DNA of 64,000 nucleotides from Kushneria phosphatilytica (GCF_008247605.1 NZ_CP043420.1:1798001-1862000), one strand, 5' to 3'. Counted from the stretch's first letter, positions 8,874 through 19,312 are shown. Notes: generated by a model not told the origin, from the sequence alone. Numbers and translations are program-made.

Positions 8874-10045
8874 CAGTGCACATCCTCGGGGTTAAAGCGG
8901 AGATTGAATTCACGAAACTGCCGTTGTTGTGCTACCGGAAGCTTGCTCAGTTCGGTAAACGGTGCTGCTTTCTGCACCGCCTGAAGAGCTGAACGATCGA
9001 AGCTGGCATTACCACTACTGTCAATGACACGAGCATCGACCAGCTCTCCGGTCGGAAGCAAGCGAATCCGTATAGTGGCCTGAATACCCGGAGAGGTTCC
9101 GGGCGGCTGCGCCCAGTTCTGTTCAACATAGTGTCTGACCAGATTCATGAACCCATTGGCGGCCTCTTTCGCCTGGCGAGCATTCGCTATGGATTGCTGT
9201 TCACTGGATATCTCACTACCCAGGTCACCGCTGGCTTCAGCAGCCGCCTGAGCCATGCGCTTCTGCTCGGCCTTGCGCTTCGCTTCTGCAGCTGCCTTTT
9301 TCTTCGCTTCCTGTTCGGCCTTGCGCCTCGCTTCAGCGGCTGCCTTTTTCTTCGCTTCCTGCTCGGCCTTGCGTTTCGCTTCTGCAGCTGCCTTTTTCTT
9401 CGCTTCCTGCTCGGCCTTGCGTTTCGCTTCTGCAGCTGCCTTTTCCTTCGCTTCCTGCTCGGCCTTGCGTTTCGCTTCTGCAGCTGCCTTTTTCTTCGCT
9501 TCCTGCTCGGCCTTGCGTTTCGCTTCTGCAGCTGCCTTTTCCTTCGCTTCCTGTTCAGCCTTGCGCTTCGCTTCAGCGGCTGCTTTCTGCTCTGCCTGAG
9601 CCTTGGCACTTGCCTGCTGTGCCGCTTTCTCACGCTCAGCCTGTGCTGCGCGACGTTCAGCTTCGGCCTTCTCCCGCTGTTGAGCTTCCTGTTGTTGCTG
9701 CTGAGCCAGCGCCTGAGCCTGCTCGGCACGAGCCCTGGCATCCTGCTCTGCCTGACGAGCCTGATCGCTCGATTGCTCTTCCTTTTCCTGCACAGAGGAA
9801 TTTTCCTGCGAAGAGGATTCAGTCGGCTCGGGAGCACTCGAAGCCGAAGGTGCAGATTCCCGGGACTGCTGCGCCCGATCAGTGGCCGTTTCCAACTGAA
9901 CAAGCCTTGCATGTACTACGGAGCTGGAGGTCTTCTCGGAAGAGCTGAACGATAGATTCAGCATGGTCAACACAAGCGCACCGACATGGACCAGTACAGC
10001 AAGAACAATAGGCAGGGTATAACCAACGCGGCTGTTGCGTTTCAT
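8873..10045 (-). CDS. tolA: Cell envelope integrity protein TolA with long repeat-built helix
   Basis: Inner-membrane protein that spans the periplasm and couples the TolQR motor to TolB and Pal. 390 aa. It has one N-terminal membrane segment (about 8-30) and a long Ala/Lys/Glu/Gln helical domain II. The C-terminal domain III starts at about 290 ([35 protein letters not shown]). Domain II contains six near-identical 16-residue units of the form [15 protein letters not shown](E/K), encoded by a 48-bp tandem repeat. It follows tolR by 3 nt. The repeat makes length variation between strains likely. Confidence 0.95.
   Translation of the reverse strand: MKRNSRVGYTLPIVLAVLVHVGALVLTMLNLSFSSSEKTSSSVVHARLVQLETATDRAQQSRESAPSASSAPEPTESSSQENSSVQEKEEQSSDQARQAEQDARARAEQAQALAQQQQQEAQQREKAEAERRAAQAEREKAAQQASAKAQAEQKAAAEAKRKAEQEAKEKAAAEAKRKAEQEAKKKAAAEAKRKAEQEAKEKAAAEAKRKAEQEAKKKAAAEAKRKAEQEAKKKAAAEARRKAEQEAKKKAAAEAKRKAEQKRMAQAAAEASGDLGSEISSEQQSIANARQAKEAANGFMNLVRHYVEQNWAQPPGTSPGIQATIRIRLLPTGELVDARVIDSSGNASFDRSALQAVQKAAPFTELSKLPVAQQRQFREFNLRFNPEDVH
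9271..9590. repeat. 48-bp tandem repeat inside tolA
   Basis: Six full units start at 9271, 9319, 9367, 9415, 9463 and 9511, and a partial seventh starts at 9559. Units begin CCTTGCGTTTCGCTTCTGCA on the plus strand and differ by a few silent or Lys/Glu-changing bases. Period 48 bp equals 16 codons, so unit gain or loss keeps the frame. Antisense open frames over this stretch are artefacts of the repeat. Confidence 0.95.
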
Positions 10046-10048
10046 GCT

Positions 10049-10492
10049 CTAGCCCTGACTTTGACCGCCCTGAGGCGGCTCCGAAATCAGCCCGACATTC
10101 GGCACCCCGGCGCCCTGCAGTGTCCCCATCAGGGAAATAACCTGCCCATAGGAGACATTTCGGTCACCTCGAACCATGACTGGCGTATCAGGATTCCGGC
10201 TTAACACCGTTTTCACCTGACTGGCGATGTTATCGAGATCTACCGTCTTTTCCTGATCCCCAAGGCTGATGTAATAGTTTCCTTTCTGATCAACGGTCAC
10301 GATCAGGGGCTTGTTATTATCCTCGATCGGCTGGGAAGTCGTCTGTGGCAGATCCACTTCCACACCCTGATTGATCATGGGGGCCGTGATCATGAAGATC
10401 ACCAGCAGAACCAGCATGACATCGATAAAGGGTACGACATTCAACTCACTGGCCAGTTTACGGCGCCCTTTTCTTCGATAGGGAGATGACAT
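10049..10492 (-). CDS. tolR: Tol-Pal system proton-channel subunit TolR
   Basis: ExbD/TolR-family subunit of the proton-driven Tol motor in the inner membrane. 147 aa. The single membrane segment VPFIDVMLVLLVIFMITAP (20-38) contains the conserved channel Asp at 24. A periplasmic domain follows. The start is ATG 10492, preceded by GAGGAG with a 6-nt spacer; the longer open frame upstream has no support. Lies 10 nt after tolQ and 3 nt before tolA. Confidence 0.96.
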   Translation of the reverse strand: MSSPYRRKGRRKLASELNVVPFIDVMLVLLVIFMITAPMINQGVEVDLPQTTSQPIEDNNKPLIVTVDQKGNYYISLGDQEKTVDLDNIASQVKTVLSRNPDTPVMVRGDRNVSYGQVISLMGTLQGAGVPNVGLISEPPQGGQSQG

Positions 10493-10502
10493 GGTGCGCT
10501 CC

Positions 10503-11189
10503 TCAGGCAGCTTCTTCCGAGGTTCGACCCTGGAGATTACGGTGCAGGATGGAGTGGAACTCCTCGGCAAAGTTCTCCAGACGTGCCATCAGGTCGTCAA
10601 CACGACTGACCAGTCGGTTATAGGCAATGACCGCCGGTATGGCCGCAAACAACCCCATCGCAGTCGCGACCAGAGCTTCAGCAATGGAAGGTGCAATGAC
10701 GCCCAGCGTCACCTGCTGAACGCTTCCCAGACTTTGAAAGGTGCCCATGATGCCCCAGACAGTACCGAACAACCCGACATAAACCGCCGAGGAGCTGATG
10801 GTAGCCAGAATAGCCAAGTGCCGCCCAAGACGCGTTTCCTCTCTCGAGAGCGCCACCCGCATTGCCCGCTGCATCCCATCAAGAATGGCATCGTTACTGC
10901 GTGCCTTTGGAAGCAAACGATTGAATTCCCTGAAACCCGAGCGGAAGACATGTGCCGCCCCCGTGGGTTGAGCAGAAGGCAATTCACGATAAAGCTCATT
11001 GAGATCAACGCCCGACCAGAAATGATCTTCGAAATCCTCGATTTCACGGCGATCGCGGCGCAATGACATGCCACGCTGAAAGATAATCACCCAGGAGACT
11101 ATGGAGGCCGCCAACAGGATCAGCATGACAATCTTCACAACAATGCTGGATTGCCAGAACAGGGAAATTATCGACATCGAATCACTCAC
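10503..11189 (-). CDS. tolQ: Tol-Pal system protein TolQ
   Basis: MotA/TolQ/ExbB-family proton-channel subunit with three membrane segments (about 10-35, 133-155, 167-190). GLFGTVWGIMGTFQSL and ALVATAMGLFAAIPAVIAYN are family signatures. Start is GTG 11189, with GAGG 7 nt upstream (228 aa). An ATG four codons later lacks a ribosome site. Directly downstream of ybgC. Confidence 0.95.
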   Translation of the reverse strand: MSDSMSIISLFWQSSIVVKIVMLILLAASIVSWVIIFQRGMSLRRDRREIEDFEDHFWSGVDLNELYRELPSAQPTGAAHVFRSGFREFNRLLPKARSNDAILDGMQRAMRVALSREETRLGRHLAILATISSSAVYVGLFGTVWGIMGTFQSLGSVQQVTLGVIAPSIAEALVATAMGLFAAIPAVIAYNRLVSRVDDLMARLENFAEEFHSILHRNLQGRTSEEAA

Positions 11190-11214
11190 TGGTAAACCTC
11201 ATCATGACATTCGA

Positions 11215-11622
11215 TTATTGGTTGGCAACTGTCTGATCCAGTGCCAGACGCAAGGGCATGGGCCAGCGCACAGGCCGGGAGCGAGTGGCCTCGATACAGG
11301 CAATGTCGACCCGGGCGCTGAGAAGCAGAACATCCGAACGCATCACCTGTTGCTCGAAAGTGGCACTGCAATGAGACACTGCCGTGACGGCAGCCGTAAC
11401 GGAAAGCTGCTCATCAAGACGCGCCGGTTGCCGGTAGCGACAACTCAGGCCACTGACCACAAGTTGAATATTCCGTTCCATGAGGGCCTGCTGGGTAAAG
11501 CCGTGCTTACGCAGCCACTCGGTGCGCGCCCGCTCCATGTAGTGGAGATAGCGGGCATGATAAACAATGCCACCGGCATCGGTATCCTCGATATAAACCG
11601 TTAGCGGAATTTCAAATGTCAT
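11215..11622 (-). CDS. ybgC: Tol-Pal-associated acyl-CoA thioesterase YbgC
   Basis: Hot-dog-fold thioesterase of 135 aa. [26 protein letters not shown] carries the catalytic Asp (D15) and H22 of the 4-hydroxybenzoyl-CoA thioesterase family. YbgC hydrolyses acyl-CoA and is linked to phospholipid metabolism at the inner membrane. The ATG overlaps the ruvB stop (ATGA), joining the ruv and tol genes into one transcript. Confidence 0.94.
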   Translation of the reverse strand: MTFEIPLTVYIEDTDAGGIVYHARYLHYMERARTEWLRKHGFTQQALMERNIQLVVSGLSCRYRQPARLDEQLSVTAAVTAVSHCSATFEQQVMRSDVLLLSARVDIACIEATRSRPVRWPMPLRLALDQTVANQ

Positions 11623-12659
11623 GGTGCCGCTCTATCGCTTTCGGATTCAGGCACGTCATCGCCGGGCGATAGACCGAAGTGCAGATAGGCTGAACGGGTT
11701 ACAATACGCCCACGAGCGGTACGCATCATGAAACCCTGCTGAATCAGATAAGGCTCCAGCACATCCTCGATGGTATCGCGTTCCTCACTGATCGCTGCCG
11801 CCAGACTTTCAACACCCACCGGGCCACCGTCGAACTTTTCGATCATGGTAGTCAGCAGTCGTCGGTCCATGTGATCGAGCCCACATCGATCAACATTGAG
11901 CATATTGAGTGCCTGATCGGCAATATCGCGATTGAGCTTTCCATCGCCTCGAACCTGAGCGAAATCGCGTACGCGACGCAATAGCCGATTAGCGATCCGG
12001 GGAGTACCGCGTGAGCGACGCGCTATTTCCCGAGCACCACTCTCGTCTGCTTCCAGGGAAAGCAGACGAGCGCTGCGGGACACGATTTCCGTCAGCTCAT
12101 CAACACCATAAAATTCAAGGCGCTGCACAATACCGAAGCGATCACGCAGTGGCGAGGTCAGCAGTCCGGCCCGCGTCGTTGCGCCGACAAGAGTAAAACG
12201 TGGTAGATCCAGCTTGATTGAGCGGGCTGCGGGCCCTTCGCCGATCATGATGTCGAGCTGGAAATCTTCCATGGCGGGATAAAGAACTTCCTCGACCGCC
12301 GAGGAAAGCCGATGAATTTCATCAATGAATAATACATCGCCCGGCTGCAGATTGGTCAGCATGGCGGCCAGATCACCGGCCTTTTCAAGCACCGGCCCTG
12401 AAGTAGACTTGATATCCACGCCCATTTCGCCGGCAATGATGTTGGCAAGCGTGGTTTTTCCCAGACCGGGGGGGCCAAAGATGAGCGTATGATCGAGACT
12501 GTCCTGGCGTTGACGCGCTGCCGTAATGAAAATTTCGAGCTGTTCGCGGGCACCTCGCTGGCCGATATATTCATCAAGTCGATCGGGCCGAATGGTCTGA
12601 TCAAGCCGGGTGTCGTCGCCCTGAATGGCTCCCCCGATCAAGCGCTCGGTTTCAATCAT
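11619..12659 (-). CDS. ruvB: Holliday junction branch migration helicase RuvB
   Basis: Hexameric AAA+ motor that drives branch migration with RuvA. 346 aa. Walker A is GPPGLGKTT (62-70), Walker B is [10 protein letters not shown], and sensor [16 protein letters not shown] and the winged-helix end ([21 protein letters not shown]) are all present. Its ATG overlaps the ruvA stop by 4 nt. Confidence 0.98.
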   Translation of the reverse strand: MIETERLIGGAIQGDDTRLDQTIRPDRLDEYIGQRGAREQLEIFITAARQRQDSLDHTLIFGPPGLGKTTLANIIAGEMGVDIKSTSGPVLEKAGDLAAMLTNLQPGDVLFIDEIHRLSSAVEEVLYPAMEDFQLDIMIGEGPAARSIKLDLPRFTLVGATTRAGLLTSPLRDRFGIVQRLEFYGVDELTEIVSRSARLLSLEADESGAREIARRSRGTPRIANRLLRRVRDFAQVRGDGKLNRDIADQALNMLNVDRCGLDHMDRRLLTTMIEKFDGGPVGVESLAAAISEERDTIEDVLEPYLIQQGFMMRTARGRIVTRSAYLHFGLSPGDDVPESESDRAAP

Positions 12660-13285
12660 CCCTGCCTGCTCCCTCGCCCGGTCAACTGTTGCGACAGAGC
12701 AGATTTGATCAGAGCTTCAGTAGGCTGAACGGTATCCAGCCCTGTCAGCATGCGTGCCGCATCGGTAGGCTTGTAACCCAGCGCAATCAGAGCTGCCTCG
12801 GCATCAGCATAATTGTCTGTTTCCAGTGGCAAATTCTGATCTGCTGAAGAAAGGGCACCTCCTCTCTGGCTGAATTCCGGCCAATGCCGAAAACGATCAC
12901 GCATCTCGACAATCAGACGATCTGCTGTTTTGCGCCCCACTCCCGGCAAGCGCGTCAACGCCTTGCTATCTTCATCCGAAATACAGCGCATGAACTGCTC
13001 ACGTTCCATTCCGGATAGAATGGCAAGCGCCAAACGTGGGCCCACACCGGAAATCTTGATCAGTTCGCGAAAGAGATGGCGCTCGGCTTCATCAATGAAG
13101 CCATAAAGCAGATGTGCGTCTTCACGCACACTGAGATGCGTATAAAGACGCACGGCTTCTCCCGGGGCCGGAAGCGCCAGTAGCGTATTCATTGAGGCCT
13201 CGATCTCATAACCCACGCCATGTACATCGATGACCGCCAGCGGTGGCTGCTTTTCCAGCAGTGTGCCCGAGAGCCTTCCGATCAT
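12656..13285 (-). CDS. ruvA: Holliday junction DNA-binding subunit RuvA
   Basis: Tetrameric junction-binding protein that loads RuvB. 209 aa. It has an N-terminal OB domain ([29 protein letters not shown]), helix-hairpin-helix motifs ([29 protein letters not shown]) and a C-terminal RuvB-binding domain ([16 protein letters not shown]). GGAG lies 11 nt before the ATG. Separated from ruvC by 119 nt, in which I see no CTGT-N8-ACAG LexA box. Confidence 0.97.
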   Translation of the reverse strand: MIGRLSGTLLEKQPPLAVIDVHGVGYEIEASMNTLLALPAPGEAVRLYTHLSVREDAHLLYGFIDEAERHLFRELIKISGVGPRLALAILSGMEREQFMRCISDEDSKALTRLPGVGRKTADRLIVEMRDRFRHWPEFSQRGGALSSADQNLPLETDNYADAEAALIALGYKPTDAARMLTGLDTVQPTEALIKSALSQQLTGRGSRQG

Positions 13286-13404
13286 GCTGCGGAATTCTCC
13301 AAATGATGCTCCATATCAATGTTCGTCACTATACTGATCGACCGCAGTGGTGAACAGGCGCGACACCTTCGCTTACATACTGAATGACAGCTGCCTTCAA
13401 GAGT

Positions 13405-13941
13405 TCACTGAGGTCGGAACTGACGCCAGCTGGTACGCCGTCCAGCCCGCCCGTTGCCCATACCCCGGGCACTCATTCCCCGCTGGGTATAACAGTGCGT
13501 CAGTGCAATGGCCAGGGCATCGGCAGCATCACTGCGCGGTACCGAGGAGAGTCTCAGTGTCGCGGTGACCATCTGCTGAACCTGCTGTTTATCAGCGCTG
13601 CCATTACCAGCTACCGCCTGCTTCACGGCACGTGCTGCATATTCGAACACTTCCAGCCCATGATTGGCTGCACAAACGATAGCACTGCCTCGTGCCTGCC
13701 CAAGTTTCAGCGCCGAATCAGCATTGCGTGCCATGAAAACCTGTTCGATGGCTACTTCAGCGGGTCGATACTCGGCGATAACTTCTGCGATTCCGGCATA
13801 TACCTGTGCCAGTTTCTGAGCCAGCTGGTCACCATCAATGCGGACACAGCCACAGGCAACATAACCGGGTGTGGCAGCTGAGGTATCAATTACACCGAAC
13901 CCGGTAAGTCTGGAACCAGGATCAATACCCAGAATGATCAA
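13405..13941 (-). CDS. ruvC: Holliday junction endonuclease RuvC
   Basis: Resolves Holliday junctions by paired nicks. 178 aa. The four acidic active-site residues are at the E. coli positions: D7 (GIDPGS), E66 (AIEQVF), D138 and D141 ([10 protein letters not shown]). Follows yebC by 35 nt. Confidence 0.97.
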   Translation of the reverse strand: MIILGIDPGSRLTGFGVIDTSAATPGYVACGCVRIDGDQLAQKLAQVYAGIAEVIAEYRPAEVAIEQVFMARNADSALKLGQARGSAIVCAANHGLEVFEYAARAVKQAVAGNGSADKQQVQQMVTATLRLSSVPRSDAADALAIALTHCYTQRGMSARGMGNGRAGRRTSWRQFRPQ

Positions 13942-13976
13942 TCGACCTCCCGCGATGACGGGCCAACCCTTCTCTC

Positions 13977-14732
13977 TCAGGCACTTTCGAGTTCCACCAT
14001 GACCGAGTCTGCAAAATCAGCATTGGAATACACATTCTGGACGTCATCCAGATCTTCGAGCATATCGAACAGCTTGATAATCTTGCGGGCAGTCTCGGTA
14101 TCATTGATGGTGGAATAACTGTCCGGATACATGCCTACTTCACTGCGCTCGGGTTCCAGTCCCGCATTAACCAGCGCATCCTTGACTGATCCGAACTGTC
14201 CCGGACTGGTGATGACATCAATCGAGGTATCCTCGTTGGTAACGATATCATCGGCGCCCGCTTCCAGCGCCACTTCAATAATCGCTTCTTCACTACTGTC
14301 GGCCGGGAAACTGATATAGCCCAAATGACGAAACATGAAAGAAACTGATCCCGAAGTGCCCATATTACCTCCCTGCTTGTTGAAGGCATGACGAACTTCG
14401 GAGGCAGTTCGGTTGCGGTTATCGGTCATGCATTCGACAAGCATCGCTACACCATCCGGCCCATAGCCTTCGTAGGTCAGCTCTTCCATGTTATCGGTAT
14501 CGGTATTGCCTGCGCCCCGATCGACTGCACGCTGAATCGCATCCTTGGTCATGTTATTGGCAAGTGCCTTGTCGATGGCAGCTCGTAGACGCGGATTATC
14601 GTTGGGTTCGCCCCCCCCCTGCCGCGCTGCCACCGTCAACTCACGGATCAACCGGGTAAATACCTTGCCCTTTTTGGCATCCTGCGCAGCCTTGCGGTGC
14701 TTGATATTGGCCCATTTACTATGGCCTGCCAT
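13977..14732 (-). CDS. yebC: YebC/PmpR-family protein
   Basis: 251-aa YebC-family protein. It is described as a transcriptional regulator (PmpR in Pseudomonas) and, more recently, as a factor relieving ribosome stalling. Signature [22 protein letters not shown] at 1-22, then the three-domain family layout. Lies between aspS and ruvC as in many gammaproteobacteria, with an 86-nt gap from aspS. Confidence 0.95.
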   Translation of the reverse strand: MAGHSKWANIKHRKAAQDAKKGKVFTRLIRELTVAARQGGGEPNDNPRLRAAIDKALANNMTKDAIQRAVDRGAGNTDTDNMEELTYEGYGPDGVAMLVECMTDNRNRTASEVRHAFNKQGGNMGTSGSVSFMFRHLGYISFPADSSEEAIIEVALEAGADDIVTNEDTSIDVITSPGQFGSVKDALVNAGLEPERSEVGMYPDSYSTINDTETARKIIKLFDMLEDLDDVQNVYSNADFADSVMVELESA

Positions 14733-14818
14733 GACATCGCCCCCTGTTGCACAAGGGCGCCGGCAGATATAGATCGGCCGGCGCCCGGTTATCGGCTTTG
14801 ATACTCGTGAGAGTCGAA

Positions 14819-16591
14819 TCAGGACTGTTCGCTCGCCTTCGAGCGCAGACGGATATGCAACTCGCGAAGTTGCTCGGCGCTGACTTCGCCGGGTGCATCG
14901 GTCATCAGATCGGCAGCACTCTGCGTCTTCGGAAAAGCGATAACATCCCGAATCGTACGTCCCCCCGTCATCAGCATGACCAGTCGATCCAGACCAAAGG
15001 CCAAACCACCATGCGGCGGTGCGCCATGCGCCAGCGCATCAAGCAGGAAGCCAAACTTTTCACGTGCTTCAGCTTCTCCTATACCCAGCGCCTCGAACAC
15101 CCCCTGCTGCATGGCACTATCGTGTATACGAATCGAGCCGCCACCCAGTTCAGTACCGTTAAGTACCATGTCATAGGCTCGTGACAGCGCCCCTGCCGGA
15201 TCGGCCTTGAGCTCATCAGCACTACATGCCGGTGCTGTAAAAGGATGATGAAGTGCTGCAAGGCGCCCATTGTCATCACGCTCGAACATGGGAAAATCAA
15301 CCACCCAAAGGGGAGCCCAGTCGCGTGTATAGAGCGCCAGATCTTCACCAAGACGCACCCTGAGCGCACCCAGTGCCTCATTGACAATACTGGCTCTGTC
15401 AGCACCAAAAAAGATGATATCGCCATCTTCAGCACCCACCCGATCCAGCAGTTCGTCTACCACGCCTTCCATGAACTTGACGATGGGGGACTGCAATCCT
15501 TCGAGCCCGGCACTCCGATCGTTAACCTTTATCCAGGCCAGACCGCGTGCGCCGTAGATACCCACGAACCGGGTATACTCATCAATTTCCTTACGAGTAA
15601 GACGACTACCACCCGGCACGCGTAGTGCTGCCACACGCCCTTCACTATCATTGGCAGGGCCGGAAAACACCTTGAAATCGACCGAAGCCATCAGATCATC
15701 GACATCCACCATCTCCAGCGGAATACGCAGATCAGGCTTATCCGAGCCATAACGCTGCATGGCTTCAGCCCAGCGCATACGAGGAAATTCCGGCAGTGCT
15801 ACATCAAGTACATCACTGAAAAGCTGACGAATCATGGTTTCAGTAATATCCATGATGTCCTGCTCTTCAACGAAGGAGGCCTCGATATCAATCTGGGTAA
15901 ATTCCGGTTGTCGATCGGCTCGCAGGTCTTCATCGCGAAAACACTTGGCAATCTGATAATAGCGATCGAAGCCGGACACCATCAGCAACTGCTTGAACAG
16001 CTGAGGAGACTGGGGCAGCGCAAAGAACTCACCGGGATGCGTACGACTTGGCACCAGATAATCCCGGGCGCCCTCCGGCGTTGCTCGAGTCAGCACCGGT
16101 GTTTCAATATCCAGAAACCCTTGCCCCTCCAGATACGCCCGAACGGCGTGCGTGATTCGGGAACGTAACTGCAAACGTTCGATCATTTCCGGACGGCGCA
16201 GATCGATGTAGCGATAGCGCAGTCGCACATCCTCTCCCACCTTGCCATGCTCATCGAGCTGGAATGGCGGCGTCACCGAAGTGTTCAGCACTTCGACATC
16301 CAGTGCCAACACCTCAATCAGACCAGTCGACATATGAGAATTGCGCGTTCCCTCGGGGCGCATGCGCACACGGCCCCGAATGCGCAGGACATATTCGTTG
16401 CGGGCATTATCCGCCCGGGCAAAGGCTTCGGGCGTATCCGGATCAACTACAACCTGAGCAATGCCCGCCCGATCGCGCATGTCGAGGAAGATGACACCGC
16501 CATGATCGCGCCGCCGATGCACCCATCCGCATAACGTGACTTCGTGATCCACGAAGGTGTCGTTCAATTCGCCGCAATAGTGGCTGCGCAT
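14819..16591 (-). CDS. aspS: Aspartyl-tRNA synthetase
   Basis: Class II synthetase charging tRNA-Asp. 590 aa from ATG 16591 ([11 protein letters not shown]), the same length as E. coli AspRS. The open frame begins five codons earlier at a TTG. GGTGGG lies 7 nt before the ATG. It has an N-terminal OB anticodon domain (about 1-105), motif 2 [18 protein letters not shown] and motif 3 [13 protein letters not shown]. The bacterial GAD insert is about 290-420. Downstream of fmdB and upstream of yebC. Confidence 0.97.
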   Translation of the reverse strand: MRSHYCGELNDTFVDHEVTLCGWVHRRRDHGGVIFLDMRDRAGIAQVVVDPDTPEAFARADNARNEYVLRIRGRVRMRPEGTRNSHMSTGLIEVLALDVEVLNTSVTPPFQLDEHGKVGEDVRLRYRYIDLRRPEMIERLQLRSRITHAVRAYLEGQGFLDIETPVLTRATPEGARDYLVPSRTHPGEFFALPQSPQLFKQLLMVSGFDRYYQIAKCFRDEDLRADRQPEFTQIDIEASFVEEQDIMDITETMIRQLFSDVLDVALPEFPRMRWAEAMQRYGSDKPDLRIPLEMVDVDDLMASVDFKVFSGPANDSEGRVAALRVPGGSRLTRKEIDEYTRFVGIYGARGLAWIKVNDRSAGLEGLQSPIVKFMEGVVDELLDRVGAEDGDIIFFGADRASIVNEALGALRVRLGEDLALYTRDWAPLWVVDFPMFERDDNGRLAALHHPFTAPACSADELKADPAGALSRAYDMVLNGTELGGGSIRIHDSAMQQGVFEALGIGEAEAREKFGFLLDALAHGAPPHGGLAFGLDRLVMLMTGGRTIRDVIAFPKTQSAADLMTDAPGEVSAEQLRELHIRLRSKASEQS

Positions 16592-16702
16592 CCTGGTTCC
16601 CACCAATTTTGTATCCTGATCACACGCCCCGAGGTGACGCGCTGAAGCTGTCTTTGAATCGTCGACGCGACTGTTGGCCTCCCGGCCGAGAAAGATGGGA
16701 GG

Positions 16703-16963
16703 TTACTCCGCGCCGCCCTTTCCAGTACTGCCGCTCGAACCGCCGGAACCACTACTGTCACCTGCAAGGTTGCGACGATTACCGGCCTTGAAGTCGGTCT
16801 CATACCACCCCTGCCCTGACAGACGAAAACCCGCTGGAGAGATCAACCGCTCCAGGGTTTCCTTATGGCAGGAGGGACAGGTCGTCAGTGGCGAAGCACT
16901 GATCTTCTGGATTTTCTCAAGCCGGGCACCACAGTCCTGACACTGGTATTCGTAAATAGGCAT
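16703..16963 (-). CDS. FmdB-family zinc-ribbon protein
   Basis: 86-aa protein with a zinc ribbon formed by C8-C11 (YQCQDCG) and C29-C32 (CPSCHKE). A Gly/Ser-rich tail follows. The start is ATG 16963 (MPIYEYQC, the family N-terminus). It is commonly found immediately upstream of aspS. The cellular role is not established; it resembles a putative regulator of formamidase genes only in name. Confidence 0.88.
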   Translation of the reverse strand: MPIYEYQCQDCGARLEKIQKISASPLTTCPSCHKETLERLISPAGFRLSGQGWYETDFKAGNRRNLAGDSSGSGGSSGSTGKGGAE

Positions 16964-17068
16964 GATCTTCGAATCACACTCTGCTGATAACAAGGACGTA
17001 GCAGGTCATCCGACCGCCGGACGCCCACCTGAGCATGACAGCCACTGTTGTCCATGACTGTCTCGATT

Positions 17069-17092
17069 GATGATGCCACATGCGACATCATC
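17069..17092. promoter_or_regulatory. Inverted repeat between divergent fmdB and hydroxyacid dehydrogenase genes
   Basis: GATGATG at 17069-17075 and CATCATC at 17086-17092 form a 7-bp dyad with a 10-bp spacer. The flanks (TCGATT and AATCGA) can extend it with a bulge. The 229-bp divergent region needs promoters for both sides, so an operator is plausible. Not assigned to a known regulator. Confidence 0.35.
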
Positions 17093-17192
17093 GATAATCG
17101 AAGCGCATCATTATAGCGTGGAGCTGCCTGCCGTGAGCAAGTTATGACAACAAGCAGGCTTCGAAAACCCTTGATATACCGCCGGAGGGCTC

Positions 17193-18143
17193 ATGAAAGC
17201 CGTCATCCTGGACGCCGATTCATTGGGAGAAGGCGTTGACCTTACGCCTTTGCGTGCTCGAGTCGATCAGTTGGAAGTCTGGCCCTCGACGGCTCCCGAA
17301 CAGGTCGGCCACCGACTACAGGCAGCGGATATCGCACTGACCAACAAGGTGGTCCTTGATGCAACTACCATCGAAACACTGCCAAGGCTGAAGCTGATCT
17401 GTGTGATGGCTACGGGTACTAACAATATTGATACGGAAAGTGCTGTCAGGCATGGCATTGCCGTACGCAATGTAGCAGCATATGGCACCGAAAGTGTTGC
17501 CCAGCATGTCATGATGATGATGCTGTCACTCGCCGTTCGGCTGCCCCTGTATCAACAGGATGTAAAACAGGGGCAATGGCAGCAGGCCCCCTTTTTCTGC
17601 CTTATGCACCATCCGGTCATGCAGCTTTCATGTCGCCACCTGGTACTGGTTGGTCAGGGAGAGTTGGGGAATCGTGTAGCCGAGCTGGCAAAAGCATTCA
17701 ATATGAAGGTCTCTTTCGCGGCGCGTCCGGGGAACGAGAAAAACGATAAACGTCCTTCCCTTGCAGAGCTCGCTCCGCAGGCCGACGTTCTCAGTCTGCA
17801 CTGCCCTTTAACCCCACAAACGACTCATTTGGTGGATAAGCACGTGCTGGGTCAGTTAAAGGACCACACTTTACTGATCAATTGTGCCCGCGGTGGCATC
17901 ATCGACGAAGTGGCGGCGCTTGAGGCCCTTGAAGCAGGCCGTTTGGGAGGGCTGGGCGTCGATGTCCTGCCCGAGGAGCCCCCTTGTCATGGCCATCCCT
18001 TGCTGGAAGCATCCGGCAGGGAGAATCTGAATCTGATCGTCACCCCGCATAATGCCTGGATTACGCTTCAGGCTCGGCAGCGAATCATTGAACTCAGTGC
18101 TGACAACATTGATGAATTTGCTGTCGGTATGAAACTTCAATAA
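17193..18143 (+). CDS. D-2-hydroxyacid dehydrogenase (glycerate dehydrogenase-like)
   Basis: NAD-dependent D-isomer-specific 2-hydroxyacid dehydrogenase, 316 aa. The nucleotide loop is GQGELG (about 154-159). The catalytic triad is R233 (CARGG), E262 (PEEPP) and H286 (TPHNAW). Overall spacing resembles HprA-type hydroxypyruvate/glycerate dehydrogenases, but the substrate cannot be read from sequence. GGAGGG lies just before the ATG. Its TAA stop runs into copy 2 of the 18-bp repeated motif. Confidence 0.87.
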   Translation: MKAVILDADSLGEGVDLTPLRARVDQLEVWPSTAPEQVGHRLQAADIALTNKVVLDATTIETLPRLKLICVMATGTNNIDTESAVRHGIAVRNVAAYGTESVAQHVMMMMLSLAVRLPLYQQDVKQGQWQQAPFFCLMHHPVMQLSCRHLVLVGQGELGNRVAELAKAFNMKVSFAARPGNEKNDKRPSLAELAPQADVLSLHCPLTPQTTHLVDKHVLGQLKDHTLLINCARGGIIDEVAALEALEAGRLGGLGVDVLPEEPPCHGHPLLEASGRENLNLIVTPHNAWITLQARQRIIELSADNIDEFAVGMKLQ

Positions 18144-18159
18144 AGATAACGGTATAAAC
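18142..18159 (+). repeat. Repeated intergenic motif, copy 2 (AAAGATAACGGTATAAAC)
   Basis: All 18 bases are identical to 3288-3305. It overlaps the last two bases of the hydroxyacid dehydrogenase stop codon and lies 109 nt upstream of the nucleoside hydrolase start. A very short dyad (GAA-AC-TTC, 18131-18138) ends 3 nt before it, a spacing shared with the other copies. Confidence 0.7.
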
Positions 18160-18268
18160 CATATACAAGAGACATTATCGACAGCACTGTTCTTTTTGCT
18201 TAAGTTGAAATGTACACATCAGTAGCCTTTCCTTGTCAGACTTTTATCAGGGTCCTTATACATCAGTC

Positions 18269-19219
18269 ATGTCCTATTCCATTATTTTTGATACTGACCC
18301 CGGCGTTGATGACGCTCAGGCCATCGCTCTATTAATGGCCGATCCGGATATCGAAATCGTGGGTTTAACCACGACCTTCGGTAATGTTCCGGTTGAGGTG
18401 GCGACTCGCAATGCTCTGCTGCTCACCGAACTGGCTGGACGAGATGATATCCCTGTAGCACAGGGGGCGGCTGCCCCTCTGGTCAAGCAGCCACATCCTG
18501 TTCCTGCGCACATACACGGCAAGGATGGCCTTGGTAATCAAACATTGGCCGAACCTCGGCGGTCTCCTCTGGATGAAGATGCTGCCCGTTTCATCATTAA
18601 TAAAACCCAGGAAAGACCTGGCGAAATTACACTGGTCTGTGTAGGACCGCTGGGTAATCTCGCCAATGCCCTGCAGCTCGATCCAGATCTACCCGAACGG
18701 GTCGCCCGGGTCATTGTCATGGGGGGCAGCATCCACGAAGGTGGCAATGTCACACCGGTGGCAGAAGCCAACATCTTTTCCGATCCTCACGCTGCCTCGC
18801 GAGTGCTGAAAGCGCCCTGGCCGCTCACCATGGTAGGTCTGGATGTCACCCACAGGACAGTACTTGCTCCGGATCGCATGGAACGCATTTGCCGTGCCCA
18901 GGGCAGACTTGGTGAGGTATTGGCCGCCAGCTATGCTTTCTATCGACAGTTTTACGGCCAGGCCCGTGGTATTGAGGGGTGCTGCCCGCATGACAGTTGT
19001 GCGCTGGCATGGCTCAAACAGCCCGAGCTGTTCGAGAGCGTCTCGGGCCATCTGCATGTGGTGACAGAAGGAATAGCAGAAGGTCAGACGCTATTGGCCA
19101 GGAAGGAGCGTCAGTATGTAGACCAGCGTTGGCAGAATGAAAGTCAGGCAGAGGTTTGCCTTCAGGTCGATGGTGAATCCGTTGTCGCCTGGATGGAATC
19201 ACTGCTGACTCGCCAATGA
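18269..19219 (+). CDS. Inosine-uridine preferring nucleoside hydrolase family protein
   Basis: Cleaves the N-glycosidic bond of ribonucleosides to base and ribose. 316 aa. The calcium-binding DTDPGVDDAQA motif is at 8-18. HGKDGLGN, GPLGNLANAL, VMGGS and the PVAEANIFSDPHAA substrate loop are all family features. The ATG at 18269 gives the canonical N-terminus MSYSIIFDTDPG. The open frame extends to a TTG at 18233. Neither has a strong ribosome site (AGGG at 18249-18252 is far). Could be RihA/B-like; base preference unknown. Confidence 0.88.
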   Translation: MSYSIIFDTDPGVDDAQAIALLMADPDIEIVGLTTTFGNVPVEVATRNALLLTELAGRDDIPVAQGAAAPLVKQPHPVPAHIHGKDGLGNQTLAEPRRSPLDEDAARFIINKTQERPGEITLVCVGPLGNLANALQLDPDLPERVARVIVMGGSIHEGGNVTPVAEANIFSDPHAASRVLKAPWPLTMVGLDVTHRTVLAPDRMERICRAQGRLGEVLAASYAFYRQFYGQARGIEGCCPHDSCALAWLKQPELFESVSGHLHVVTEGIAEGQTLLARKERQYVDQRWQNESQAEVCLQVDGESVVAWMESLLTRQ

Positions 19220-19312
19220 TCCCGTAACGGCCGGCGATTCCGGCCGACATGGTCGTAAAACGGGACCATACTATCAGAACCGATGCCTTGCGATGACAGG
19301 AAAGAATTCTTC

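Noticed and set aside
9131-9955. Long hydrophobic plus-strand ORF across tolA (Phe/Leu/Ser-rich, membrane-like)
   Set aside because: Produced by reading the tolA 48-bp repeats on the opposite strand.
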